A stretch of 30,451 nucleotides of DNA from an uncultured Eubacterium sp. (GTDB lineage Bacteria; Bacillota_A; Clostridia; Lachnospirales; Lachnospiraceae). The notes beneath the pieces are model-generated. The model had not been told where the DNA came from, made no database searches, and was given only the letters and a program-made list of their open reading frames with translations. The stretch covers positions 1 through 30,451 of the forward strand of contig CAOKJJ010000047.1 in the NCBI GenBank assembly GCA_948468465.1. The letters run 5' to 3'. Shown in pieces: positions 1-8,148 of the stretch (its first letter is position 1; each line of letters begins with the position of its first letter). Both the position numbers and the translations under genes were made by a program.

Positions 1-66
1 GGACTACGCGACGCGACCGGACGCAGCCACAACTTCTATGCAGAATGCTTAGGAAATCTTAACATT

Positions 67-120
67 CTGGAATAGGAGTCGAAATCCAGGCCCCGCCCCT
101 CATCCAGCGTCCGGATAGCC
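67..120 (+). repeat. 54-bp dispersed repeat, left copy
   Basis: This stretch matches the reverse complement of 30398-30451 at 52 of 54 positions; the two differences are both transitions near its outer end. It is G/C-rich and contains short self-complementary blocks (CTGGA with TCCAG, ATCC with GGAT), so it could fold. No coding sequence runs through it, and it sits just past the terminator of the ABC-F gene. Near-identical non-coding sequence at two sites suggests a dispersed genomic repeat. I do not recognise the family. Confidence 0.85.
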
Positions 121-121
121 A

Positions 122-154
122 CAAAAAAACGCAACACAATGTCAATTCTGTTGC
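122..154 (-). terminator. Intrinsic terminator of the ABC-F gene
   Basis: Read on the minus strand, GCAACA and TGTTGC form a 6-bp stem, extended by three pairs past one mismatch, with a TGAC loop. A run of seven T follows. It lies 12 bases past the ABC-F stop codon. Confidence 0.75.
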
Positions 155-166
155 ACAGAAAATTGT

Positions 167-1807
167 TTAATTATCGGAAGCATCACTCTCCGACATAGAA
201 TAAACCTGACGTTTTCTGGCCATCTCATCACTTTCTAAATATTCATCATAAGTTGTTACCTTGTCAACAATGGTTCCGTCCGGTAAAAATTCGATGATCC
301 GGTTTGCTGTCGTCTGCACAACCTGGTGGTCACGGCAGGCAAATAAAATGGTTCCCGGAAATTTCATCATGCCGTTGTTAAGCGCGGTAATCGCTTCCAT
401 GTCCAGGTGGTCCGTCGGCTCGTCAAAAATGAGTACATTGGAGCCTTCGATCATCATGCGGGAGAGCAGTACACGTACTTTTTCGCCTCCGGAGAGCACT
501 TTCATTTTCTTTACGCCGTCTTCTCCCGCAAACAGCATACGCCCTAAAAATCCGCGCACATAAGTCGCGTCTTTAATCTCGGAAAACTGTGTCAGCCATT
601 CGGTAATGGACAAATCGGTATCAAAGATTTCGGTGTTGTCCTTTGGAAAATACGACTGGCTTGTCGTAACGCCCCATTTATAATTACCCTCGTCCGGCTC
701 CATTTCACCGGCCAGGATTTTAAACAGCGTGGATTTTGCAAGTTCGTTGCTGCCGACAAACGCGATTTTATCGTCATGCCCCATCACAAAGGAAACGTGA
801 TCCAGCACCTTTTCCCCGTCAATCGTTTTGCTGATGTCTTCTACCATCAGCACTTCATTGCCGATCTCCCGGTTTGGACGAAAATCAATATACGGATATT
901 TACGGCTGGATGGCTTGATTTCGTCTAACTGGATTTTTTCGAGCGCACGTTTTCTGGAGGTTGCCTGCTTGGATTTGGAAGCGTTTGCAGAGAACCGGGA
1001 AATAAATTCCTGAAGCTCTTTGATCTTTTCTTCTTTTTTCTTATTTGCTTCTTTCATCTGCTTGATTAAAAGCTGGCTGGATTCATACCAGAAGTCATAG
1101 TTGCCGGCATACAGCTGAATTTTGCCGTAATCAATGTCTGCCGTATGCGTACATACTTTATTCAGAAAATAACGGTCATGCGATACGACAATGACTGTAT
1201 TTTCAAAGTTGATCAAAAATTCTTCCAGCCAGGCAATGGCATCCAGATCCAAATGGTTGGTCGGCTCGTCTAACAAAAGGATGTCCGGATTGCCGAACAG
1301 CGCCTGCGCCAGCAGTACCTTGACTTTTAAAGAACCCTGCAGATTCTGCATGATAGAAGTATGCTCTTCTGTCGCGATGCCAAGCCCGTTTAACAAAGTA
1401 GCGGCATCGGCCTCCGCGTTCCATCCGTCCATTTCCGCAAATTCCGCCTCCAGTTCGCTGGCGCGGATGCCATCCTCATCCGTAAAATCCTCTTTTGCGT
1501 AAATGGCGTCTTTTTCCTTCATAATGTCATACAGCCGCTGGTTGCCCATGATGACGGTATCCAAAACGGTATATTCATCATACTGGAAATGATCCTGCTT
1601 TAAAAAAGACAGACGCTGTCCGGCAGTAACGGCAATGCTTCCGTTTGTCGGTTCGAGTTCCCCGGATAAGATTTTTAAAAAGGTAGATTTTCCGGCGCCG
1701 TTAGCCCCGATCAGGCCATAGCAGTTCCCTTCGGTAAATTTGATATTGACATCTTCAAACAAGGCTTTTTTGCCTACTCTTAATGTAACGTTATTTGCAC
1801 TAATCAT
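167..1807 (-). CDS. ABC-F family ATP-binding protein (YkpA/YbiT-like)
   Basis: A soluble protein of 546 residues with two tandem ABC ATPase domains and no membrane segment, as expected for ABC-F proteins, which act on the ribosome rather than in transport. Domain 1 has Walker A GANGAGKST (34-42), Walker B plus Glu181 (LLLDEPTNHLD) and a normal switch His210. A basic linker follows (about 245-300). Domain 2 has an intact LSGGEK signature (438-443) and Glu463, but its Walker A is VGSNELAKST and its switch histidine is Arg492 (CRDH). The domain 1 signature reads LQGSLK instead of LSGGQK. These changes all fall in one composite ATP site, leaving one canonical and one degenerate site. From memory, relatives of this clade share some of them. 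The ribosome binding site GAGGA stands 7 bases before ATG. Transcribed alone. The exact ribosomal role and any drug-resistance role are not evident. Confidence 0.92.
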   Translation of the reverse strand: MISANNVTLRVGKKALFEDVNIKFTEGNCYGLIGANGAGKSTFLKILSGELEPTNGSIAVTAGQRLSFLKQDHFQYDEYTVLDTVIMGNQRLYDIMKEKDAIYAKEDFTDEDGIRASELEAEFAEMDGWNAEADAATLLNGLGIATEEHTSIMQNLQGSLKVKVLLAQALFGNPDILLLDEPTNHLDLDAIAWLEEFLINFENTVIVVSHDRYFLNKVCTHTADIDYGKIQLYAGNYDFWYESSQLLIKQMKEANKKKEEKIKELQEFISRFSANASKSKQATSRKRALEKIQLDEIKPSSRKYPYIDFRPNREIGNEVLMVEDISKTIDGEKVLDHVSFVMGHDDKIAFVGSNELAKSTLFKILAGEMEPDEGNYKWGVTTSQSYFPKDNTEIFDTDLSITEWLTQFSEIKDATYVRGFLGRMLFAGEDGVKKMKVLSGGEKVRVLLSRMMIEGSNVLIFDEPTDHLDMEAITALNNGMMKFPGTILFACRDHQVVQTTANRIIEFLPDGTIVDKVTTYDEYLESDEMARKRQVYSMSESDASDN

Positions 1808-1912
1808 ATTAAAATCCTCATTTATTTCATATTTTATTTTTGCAGTTCAAACAAGCTTTGCAGTTGCTTATTTTTCTATTATATATGTTTGGAATTTCCA
1901 GCCGCTTTTATT

Positions 1913-1940
1913 ATTATACATAAAATATGTGTAATTTCAA
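1913..1940 (-). promoter_or_regulatory. Probable promoter of the ABC-F gene
   Basis: On the minus strand TTGAAA and TATAAT are separated by 16 bases. This leaves a 5' leader of roughly 100 bases before the ATG at 1807. Nothing else recognisable lies in that leader. Confidence 0.5.
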
Positions 1941-2192
1941 GGAAAAGCTGGTGTTTTTTGATGAATTACATTTTTGCGGACAGCAGTTTGGATGATAAGC
2001 CGCATTTTGACCTCTGAAAAATTTACAGTCATAACAGTCATAAGCCGCGCATAAGATAAGTTCAGGAAGGCTGTCCATGAAAATCAGCAGATTTCATAGA
2101 CTGTTTTTTACATAATGACAGATTTTGTGCAGTCTGCCGGTGGTTTTTTCCAAAAAAAGTAAATTGCACTCCGATTTATACAACTAACAATC
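1941..2192. other. Intergenic stretch between two divergent promoters
   Basis: About 250 bases between the promoters of the ABC-F gene and the pyruvate:ferredoxin oxidoreductase gene. I see no open reading frame of note, no riboswitch motif and no strong inverted repeat. A TTGACC at about 2006 has no good partner at the right distance. Confidence 0.4.
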
Positions 2193-2221
2193 TTTACAAT
2201 CGACAAATTAAATGATAAAAT
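2193..2221 (+). promoter_or_regulatory. Promoter of pyruvate:ferredoxin oxidoreductase
   Basis: TTTACA (2193-2198) and TAAAAT (2216-2221) are 17 bases apart, and the -10 is preceded by TGA, giving an extended -10. Transcription would start near 2228, leaving a short leader with AAGGAGG ahead of the start codon. The same core recurs at 8067-8095. Confidence 0.65.
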
Positions 2222-2269
2222 TGTAACATAAAGTCGCTATGCGGCAAATAAAGAAGGAGGATAATAACA

Positions 2270-5200
2270 ATGCCTAGAGCAAAAAAATCTATGGACGGTA
2301 ATACAGCTGCAGCTCATGTAGCATATGCGTATACAGAAGTCGCAGCTATTTACCCGATCACCCCATCCAGCCCAATGGCAGATACTGTTGATCAGTGGTC
2401 TGCGGCAGGACAGGACAACATTTTCGGAAATCAGGTTAAAGTAGTAGAAATGGAATCAGAAGCAGGTGCAGCAGGTGCGGTACACGGTTCTCTTGCAGCA
2501 GGTGCACTGACAACGACATTTACAGCTTCCCAGGGTCTGCTGCTTATGATCCCGAATATGTACAAAATTGCTGGCGAGCAGCTTCCATGCGTATTTGACG
2601 TATCTGCACGTACGGTTTCTACACAGTCTTTGAACATTTTTGGCGATCATAGTGACGTTTATGCCTGCCGTCAGACTGGTTTCGCTATGTTATGTGAGAC
2701 AAACCCGCAGGAAGTTATGGATTTAAGCCCGGTTGCACATCTGGCAACGATTGAAGGCAAAGTTCCATTCTTAAACTTCTTCGACGGATTCCGTACATCT
2801 CATGAGATTCAAAAGATCGAAACATGGGATTACGCAGATTTAAAAGAAATGTGCAATATGGATGCAGTGAAAGCATTCCGTGACCATGCGCTGAATCCGG
2901 AACATCCGGCTATGCGTGGTTCCCACGAGAACGGAGACGTATTCTTCCAGCATCGTGAGGCATGCAACAAGGTATACGATGAACTGCCGGCAGTTGTATC
3001 CAAGTACATGGCTAAGATCAATGAAAAACTTGGCACAAACTATGACCTGTTCAATTACTACGGCGCAGAAGACGCAGAACGTGTCATTGTGGCAATGGGT
3101 TCAGTTAACGACGTTGCAGAAGAAGTCATTGACTATTTAACGGCAAAGGGTGAAAAAGTCGGCTTAGTAAAAGTACGTTTATATCGTCCATGGGTTCCGG
3201 AAGCATTTACAAAAGTACTTCCGAAGACAGTGAAGAAAGTAGCTGTATTAGACAGAACAAAAGAACCTGGTTCCTTAGGCGATCCGTTATACTTAGACGT
3301 AGCGGCTACGCTGCGTGAAGCTGGCCTTGATACTATCGTATTAACAGGCGGACGCTACGGCTTAGGTTCCAAAGACACACCACCTTCCTCTATTTTCGCT
3401 GTATACAAAGAATTAGAGAAAGACGCACCAAAGCCTCGTTTCACAATCGGCATCGTGGACGATGTTACAAACTTAAGCTTACCGGAAGTAAAACCAGCTC
3501 CGATTACAGCAGCAGAAGGCACGGTAGAGTGCAAGTTCTGGGGCCTTGGCGGCGATGGTACGGTAGGCGCGAACAAGAACTCTACAAAGATCATCGGTGA
3601 CCATACGGATAAATTTATCCAGGCATACTTCCAGTATGACTCTAAAAAGACAGGCGGTGTTACAATTTCCCACCTGCGTTTCGGCGACAAGCCAATCCGC
3701 AGCCCATATTACATCAACCAGGCAGATTTCGTGGCATGCCACAATCCTGCATATGTAAACAAAGGCTTTAAGATGGTACAGGATGTAAAACCAGGCGGCG
3801 TATTTATGATCAACTGCCAGTGGTCTGATGAAGAATTAGAGCATCATTTAAACGCAGAAGCAAAGAAATACATTGCTGACAACAATATTCAGTTATATAC
3901 AATTAACGCAATTGACAAAGCGATCGAAATCGGTATGGGCAAACGTACCAACACGATCTTACAGTCTGCATTCTTCAAACTGGCAAATGTAATGCCGATT
4001 GATGATGCGGTAGACTTTATGAAACAGGCTGCTAAGAAATCTTACGGCAAGAAGGGCGATGCGATTGTAGAAATGAACTACAAAGCAATTGACGCCGGCG
4101 TAGACGCAGTACATAAAGTTGAAATCCCTGCTTCCTGGTCAAATCCGCAGCCAGACGCAGCTCCGGCTGAATTAACAGGACGTCCGGAAACAGTGAAGAT
4201 GGTAAAAGAACTGATGGAGCCAATTTCCATTATGGACGGCGACAGCCTTCCGGTATCCGCATTTATGGGCAATCCGGACGGACAGTTCGAGCATGGCGCA
4301 TCTGCATATGAAAAACGTGGTACGGCAGTAACGGTTCCTACATGGAACGCTGAGAAATGTATCCAGTGTAACCAGTGTGCATTTGTATGTTCTCATGCAA
4401 CCATTCGTCCGTTTATGTTAAGCGACGAAGAAGTAAAAGCAGCTCCGGACAACATCAAGCTTGCAGACATGAAGCCAAAGGCCGGCGAATACAAATATAC
4501 CATGAGCGTATCTCCATTGGATTGTATGGGATGCGGCGAATGTATTACTGTATGTCCGGTTGGCGCAATCGAAATGGTTCCGCAGGAATCTCAGGCAGCA
4601 GAGCAGCCGGTATTCGATTATCTGGTAGCAAATGTAGGCAAGAAGCCTGGCATGCCTGCAGACAATACTGTAAAAGGTTCTCAGTTCAACCAGCCATTGC
4701 TTGAGTTCTCAGGCTCTTGTGCAGGCTGTGCGGAGACTTCTTACGCAAGATTGATTACACAGCTGTTTGGTGAGCATATGTACATTTCCAATGCGACAGG
4801 ATGTTCCTCTATCTGGGGCGGCCCTGCAGCTACATCACCATATACCGTGCACAAAGATTCCAAGAAGGGTCCGGCATGGGCGAACTCCTTATTTGAGGAT
4901 AATGCAGAGCATGGTCTCGGCATGCAGATCGGCCAGCAGGTACTTCGTGACCAGGCAATCGCAAGCGCTAAGAAATGCGCAGAATCTGACAAAGCAGACG
5001 CAGCATTAAAAGATGCATTTGCAAAATTCATGGAAACAAAAGATGATACAAAGGCAAATACACCTGCAGCAGAAGCTCTTGTAGCAGAACTGGAAAAAGC
5101 GGCAGCAGCCGGATGTCCGAACGCAGCAGCAGCGATTGACAAAAAAGATTACCTCGCTAAGAAATCCATCTGGATCTTCGGCGGTGACGGCTGGGCATAT

Positions 5201-5815
5201 GATATCGGCTTTGGCGGATTAGACCATGTGCTTGCTTCTGGCGAAAATGTAAACGTTATGGTATTTGATACAGAAATGTATTCCAATACAGGCGGTCAGG
5301 CTTCCAAAGCTTCCAATATCGGTGAAGTATGCCAGTTCGCGGCAGCAGGCAAAGATGTAAGCAAGAAGAGTCTTGCAGACATTGCTATGAGCTATGGCTA
5401 TGTATATGTAGCACAGATTGCTCTTGGCGCAAACATGGCACATGCTGTTAAGGTAATTGCAGAAGCAGAAGCTTATAACGGCCCATCCCTGATCATCGGC
5501 TATGCTCCATGTGAGCTGCACGGTGTAAAAGGCGGCATGAACCACTGCCAGGATGAAATGAAGAAAGCAGTTGCTGCCGGATACTGGAATCTGTTCTCCT
5601 TCAACCCTGCATTAAAGGCAGAAGGCAAGAATCCATTTACACTGGCATCCAAACCAGGCGACGGCACATATCAGGATTTCTTAAACAACGAGACACGTTA
5701 CAGCCGTCTTGCAAGATCTTTCCCGGATCGTGCAGAAAAACTGTTCAAGCAGTCCGAAGAAGCTGCAAAGGCTCGTTATACACACTTAGAGAGACTGGTT
5801 GAGCTTTATAAATAA
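2270..5815 (+). CDS. nifJ: Pyruvate:ferredoxin (flavodoxin) oxidoreductase
   Basis: Cytosolic homodimeric enzyme that cleaves pyruvate with CoA to acetyl-CoA, CO2 and reduced ferredoxin; it is the entry to acetate/butyrate/H2 fermentation in anaerobes. At 1181 residues it has the full single-chain length. The N-terminal pyrimidine-binding domain opens with AYTEVAAIYPITPSSPMAD. A two-cluster ferredoxin domain carries Cys697/700/703/707 and Cys752/755/758/762. The C-terminal thiamine pyrophosphate domain has GSCAGCAET (Cys817, Cys820), NATGCSS and the cofactor segment GDGWAYDIG. Cys1081 (APCELHG) fits the fourth ligand of the proximal cluster. AAGGAGG stands just upstream of the ATG, and codon use looks like that of a highly expressed gene. 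Monocistronic, with its own promoter and terminator. Identification is secure; the symbol follows common usage for the fused form. Confidence 0.97.
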   Translation: MPRAKKSMDGNTAAAHVAYAYTEVAAIYPITPSSPMADTVDQWSAAGQDNIFGNQVKVVEMESEAGAAGAVHGSLAAGALTTTFTASQGLLLMIPNMYKIAGEQLPCVFDVSARTVSTQSLNIFGDHSDVYACRQTGFAMLCETNPQEVMDLSPVAHLATIEGKVPFLNFFDGFRTSHEIQKIETWDYADLKEMCNMDAVKAFRDHALNPEHPAMRGSHENGDVFFQHREACNKVYDELPAVVSKYMAKINEKLGTNYDLFNYYGAEDAERVIVAMGSVNDVAEEVIDYLTAKGEKVGLVKVRLYRPWVPEAFTKVLPKTVKKVAVLDRTKEPGSLGDPLYLDVAATLREAGLDTIVLTGGRYGLGSKDTPPSSIFAVYKELEKDAPKPRFTIGIVDDVTNLSLPEVKPAPITAAEGTVECKFWGLGGDGTVGANKNSTKIIGDHTDKFIQAYFQYDSKKTGGVTISHLRFGDKPIRSPYYINQADFVACHNPAYVNKGFKMVQDVKPGGVFMINCQWSDEELEHHLNAEAKKYIADNNIQLYTINAIDKAIEIGMGKRTNTILQSAFFKLANVMPIDDAVDFMKQAAKKSYGKKGDAIVEMNYKAIDAGVDAVHKVEIPASWSNPQPDAAPAELTGRPETVKMVKELMEPISIMDGDSLPVSAFMGNPDGQFEHGASAYEKRGTAVTVPTWNAEKCIQCNQCAFVCSHATIRPFMLSDEEVKAAPDNIKLADMKPKAGEYKYTMSVSPLDCMGCGECITVCPVGAIEMVPQESQAAEQPVFDYLVANVGKKPGMPADNTVKGSQFNQPLLEFSGSCAGCAETSYARLITQLFGEHMYISNATGCSSIWGGPAATSPYTVHKDSKKGPAWANSLFEDNAEHGLGMQIGQQVLRDQAIASAKKCAESDKADAALKDAFAKFMETKDDTKANTPAAEALVAELEKAAAAGCPNAAAAIDKKDYLAKKSIWIFGGDGWAYDIGFGGLDHVLASGENVNVMVFDTEMYSNTGGQASKASNIGEVCQFAAAGKDVSKKSLADIAMSYGYVYVAQIALGANMAHAVKVIAEAEAYNGPSLIIGYAPCELHGVKGGMNHCQDEMKKAVAAGYWNLFSFNPALKAEGKNPFTLASKPGDGTYQDFLNNETRYSRLARSFPDRAEKLFKQSEEAAKARYTHLERLVELYK

Positions 5816-5891
5816 GAACGGCCATAAATAAAAATAGTTACAAATAAACACTGACAGCAGCAGGTTCTTTTGAACCATACTGCTGATGAAG

Positions 5892-5930
5892 ATAGAAAAA
5901 CCGCAGCTTTTTAAGCAGCGGTTTTTCTAT
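5892..5930. terminator. Two-way intrinsic terminator between nifJ and the Uma2 gene
   Basis: Arms 5892-5904 and 5918-5930 are perfect 13-bp complements, with GCTT/AAGC pairing inside the loop. The A/T-rich outer part of the stem gives a T-run on both strands, so it can serve the two convergent genes. A further hairpin (CAGCAG with CTGCTG) lies just upstream, at about 5853-5886. Confidence 0.85.
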
Positions 5931-5955
5931 GTCAATGTTTAACGCAATGTTTCAT

Positions 5956-6513
5956 TCAATTATTATCCTGAGCAAACAGATCATTGATTCTGACCTGAAA
6001 CGGTTCCAATACTTTGGAGCAGATGACATCATCAAAAGAAAAGTGGCCGGCATCTTCCTGACCTTCAAAGGAATACGTCAAAACTGTTTTCAGCATTGGA
6101 TTCACAATCCAGTATTCCCGGACACCAGCCGTACGGTATTTGAACAGCTTGATGCCGTAATCGGTACGAACGCTGTCAGGAGAAACAATTTCGATGATCC
6201 AGTCCGGTGCGCCTTTGCAGCCGCGGTCAGTGAACTTTTCAGGATCACAGATGACAGAGATATCCGGTTCGACCCAGGTCTTGTCATTGGCACTCAGATC
6301 AACCGCAAATGGAGCCGGATAGACGGAACAACTGCCATGATGAGTTTTAATATGATTGCCAATCTGCCATCCAAGTTCATAGACCAATTGCTGGTGGATC
6401 CGGTTTGGGGGCGCCATATCATAGAGCGTTCCGTCGATTAACTCGGCACGCTGTCCGTCAGGCAGATTCCAGTAATCTTTCGAAGTATAAATGCGTTTTT
6501 GCGGAAACGGCAT
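5956..6513 (-). CDS. Uma2 family (DUF820) putative restriction-endonuclease-fold protein
   Basis: 185 residues with the pattern of the Uma2/DUF820 family, which adopts a PD-(D/E)XK nuclease fold. Near the N-terminus is the RAELIDGTLYDMAPP segment. The central VEPDISVICDPEKF supplies the acidic residue of the motif. APDWIIEIVSPDS supplies the E-x-V/K-like strand, and a Lys in IKLFKYRTAGVREYWIVNP follows. Length matches the family. It is a lone gene, convergent with nifJ and divergent from the glycosyltransferase. AAGGA lies about 11 bases before the ATG, which is a long spacing. The biological role of Uma2 proteins is not established; they are common as scattered single genes in cyanobacteria and gut Clostridia. 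No DNA target can be inferred. Confidence 0.85.
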   Translation of the reverse strand: MPFPQKRIYTSKDYWNLPDGQRAELIDGTLYDMAPPNRIHQQLVYELGWQIGNHIKTHHGSCSVYPAPFAVDLSANDKTWVEPDISVICDPEKFTDRGCKGAPDWIIEIVSPDSVRTDYGIKLFKYRTAGVREYWIVNPMLKTVLTYSFEGQEDAGHFSFDDVICSKVLEPFQVRINDLFAQDNN

Positions 6514-6705
6514 GAGAGGTCACGTCCTTTCTTTTGCTGTATTTGATGAAAGTTTATGAATGAAAGAGATTATTTTTATGATATTTTCTATTATAATTTG
6601 TTTTTTTTCAAATATCAATGGTTGATTTTAGCGCGCTGCGAAGTGATTTATGGTGAATTTTACATTTCAGTATGATATAATAATATAAATTTCGCACAAA
6701 AGGCG

Positions 6706-6736
6706 TTGTATGATTATTGAAAAAAGCATGTATAAT
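6706..6736 (+). promoter_or_regulatory. Possible promoter of the glycosyltransferase gene
   Basis: A perfect TATAAT (6731-6736) lies 65 bases before the start codon. The best -35 is TTGTAT (6706-6711), with a long 19-base spacer. The rest of the 6514-6800 intergenic stretch is A/T-rich and otherwise featureless. Confidence 0.35.
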
Positions 6737-6800
6737 ACAGTGGCATCTATCCGGGCAGGCAGAATACATAAAATAAAAACCGAAGAAAGCAGAGGGGAAT

Positions 6801-7994
6801 ATGGGGGAAAAATTAATTTTTTTTACAGGCGTATACGATACGCTGGATTTACTTACCGCAGAGTTTGTCATAGCATTTGAGCGTTTGGGCTATGAAATAC
6901 TGCAGATAGATACGAAGGATATGAGTAAAGGATTGCTTGCATTGGCACGTTTTGTCCAGTCTCCGGTAAAAGCGGCAATTACATTCAATAATCTTGCATT
7001 CAATCTTGAGATAGTATCTGGAAAAAATTTATGGGAAGAGATGAACATCCCGTGTATTAATATTGTCGTCGATCATCCATGCCTTTATAAAAGCGCATTA
7101 GATGCAGCGCCGGCAAATGCAGTTGTGCTTAGCGTAGACAGAAAGCAGATGGATTATTTGCAGAGATTTTTTCCGCGTATATTAACGACTGGTTTTTTGC
7201 CGCACGGCGGAAAACGGCCAGCCGAAAAAATAATCCCAATCAAATATCGGGAAATAGATGTGATGTATGCAGGCGGATTATCTAAAAAATATGCGCCGGA
7301 TGTGATACCGGATTTCAGTCAGTTTCCATTCGACGCAGAAGCAGTAGCGGACCAGGCATATGAGCGCCTGATCGCAGATACAAATCTGACAATAGAAGAA
7401 GTGATCGAGCAGATCTTAACAGAACAGGGGATTGTTGTCACAAACGAACAATTATCTGATATTATTACGAAGTTTCATTATGCAGAGATGCTGGCAGTTT
7501 CCTATTATCGGGAAAAACTGATACATACCATGCTAAACTACGGACTTCGTGTTCATTTATACGGGCGGGGATGGGATGTGTGCGATTTTGTAAATCATCC
7601 TAATTTAATATGGGAAGGCACTGTATCGCCACAGGAAGTTATTGTGAAAATGCAGCATAGTAAAATCGTTTTAAATACAACAACATGGTTCAAAGACGGA
7701 GCGCACGACAGGATTTTTAACGGCATGCTGGCCGGAGCTGTCGCTGTTACAGATGAATCCATTTATCTGAACGAGCAATTTCAGGGATATCCCAAAGCAG
7801 ATGAAGATCACGCGGAAATGATTCTGTTTCATTTAAAAGAAATGGATCAGCTCGCAAAAACGCTGCGTGATCTGCTGGAACAGCCGGATAAGCTGCAAAA
7901 AATTGCAGATAACGGAAGAAAAAAAGCAGAATTATGCCATACATGGGAGTGCAGAGCCAAAGAGCTTCATGAGGATTTGCTTGTAAATCTTTGA
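6801..7994 (+). CDS. CgeB-like glycosyltransferase family 1 protein
   Basis: 397 residues, no signal peptide or membrane segment. The N-terminal half is a Rossmann-like domain (LIFFTGVYDTLDLLTAEFVIAFERLGYEI). The C-terminal half carries the nucleotide-sugar-binding pattern of CgeB/Glyco_trans_1_2 proteins: HLYGRGWD, then SKIVLNTT, then DRIFNGMLAGAVAVTDES, which corresponds to the usual R-x-F-E-xx-A-x-G-A segment with Asn in place of Glu. The protein probably transfers a sugar to a cell-surface or protein acceptor; donor and acceptor cannot be read from the sequence. GAGGGGAA provides the ribosome binding site. It is followed after 154 bases by a separately promoted coiled-coil gene, so a functional link is not shown. 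Confidence 0.75.
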   Translation: MGEKLIFFTGVYDTLDLLTAEFVIAFERLGYEILQIDTKDMSKGLLALARFVQSPVKAAITFNNLAFNLEIVSGKNLWEEMNIPCINIVVDHPCLYKSALDAAPANAVVLSVDRKQMDYLQRFFPRILTTGFLPHGGKRPAEKIIPIKYREIDVMYAGGLSKKYAPDVIPDFSQFPFDAEAVADQAYERLIADTNLTIEEVIEQILTEQGIVVTNEQLSDIITKFHYAEMLAVSYYREKLIHTMLNYGLRVHLYGRGWDVCDFVNHPNLIWEGTVSPQEVIVKMQHSKIVLNTTTWFKDGAHDRIFNGMLAGAVAVTDESIYLNEQFQGYPKADEDHAEMILFHLKEMDQLAKTLRDLLEQPDKLQKIADNGRKKAELCHTWECRAKELHEDLLVNL

Positions 7995-8066
7995 GGTGCG
8001 TGTGACAGTTCAGACATGTTTGCCGCATCTGCTTTCCTGGATTTGCCTGCCAATTTGAAAATCCGG

Positions 8067-8095
8067 TTTACAAAGTGGCCCCCAGATGATAAAAT
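8067..8095 (+). promoter_or_regulatory. Promoter of the coiled-coil/pyrophosphatase operon
   Basis: TTTACA (8067-8072) and TAAAAT (8090-8095) with a 17-base spacer and a TGA extended -10. It has the same hexamers, spacing and ATGA lead-in as the nifJ promoter, while the spacer interior differs. It should start transcription about 45 bases before the ATG at 8149. Confidence 0.65.
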
Positions 8096-8148
8096 ATAGT
8101 GAAACATTTCCATAAAATACAGTAGATACTGTGCGGAGGAAGAACCAT

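Noticed and set aside
4741..5142. A 133-codon open frame on the minus strand within the pyruvate:ferredoxin oxidoreductase gene
   Set aside because: Antisense to a highly conserved gene, with low-complexity Ala/Ser composition and no ribosome binding site; a shadow of biased codon use.
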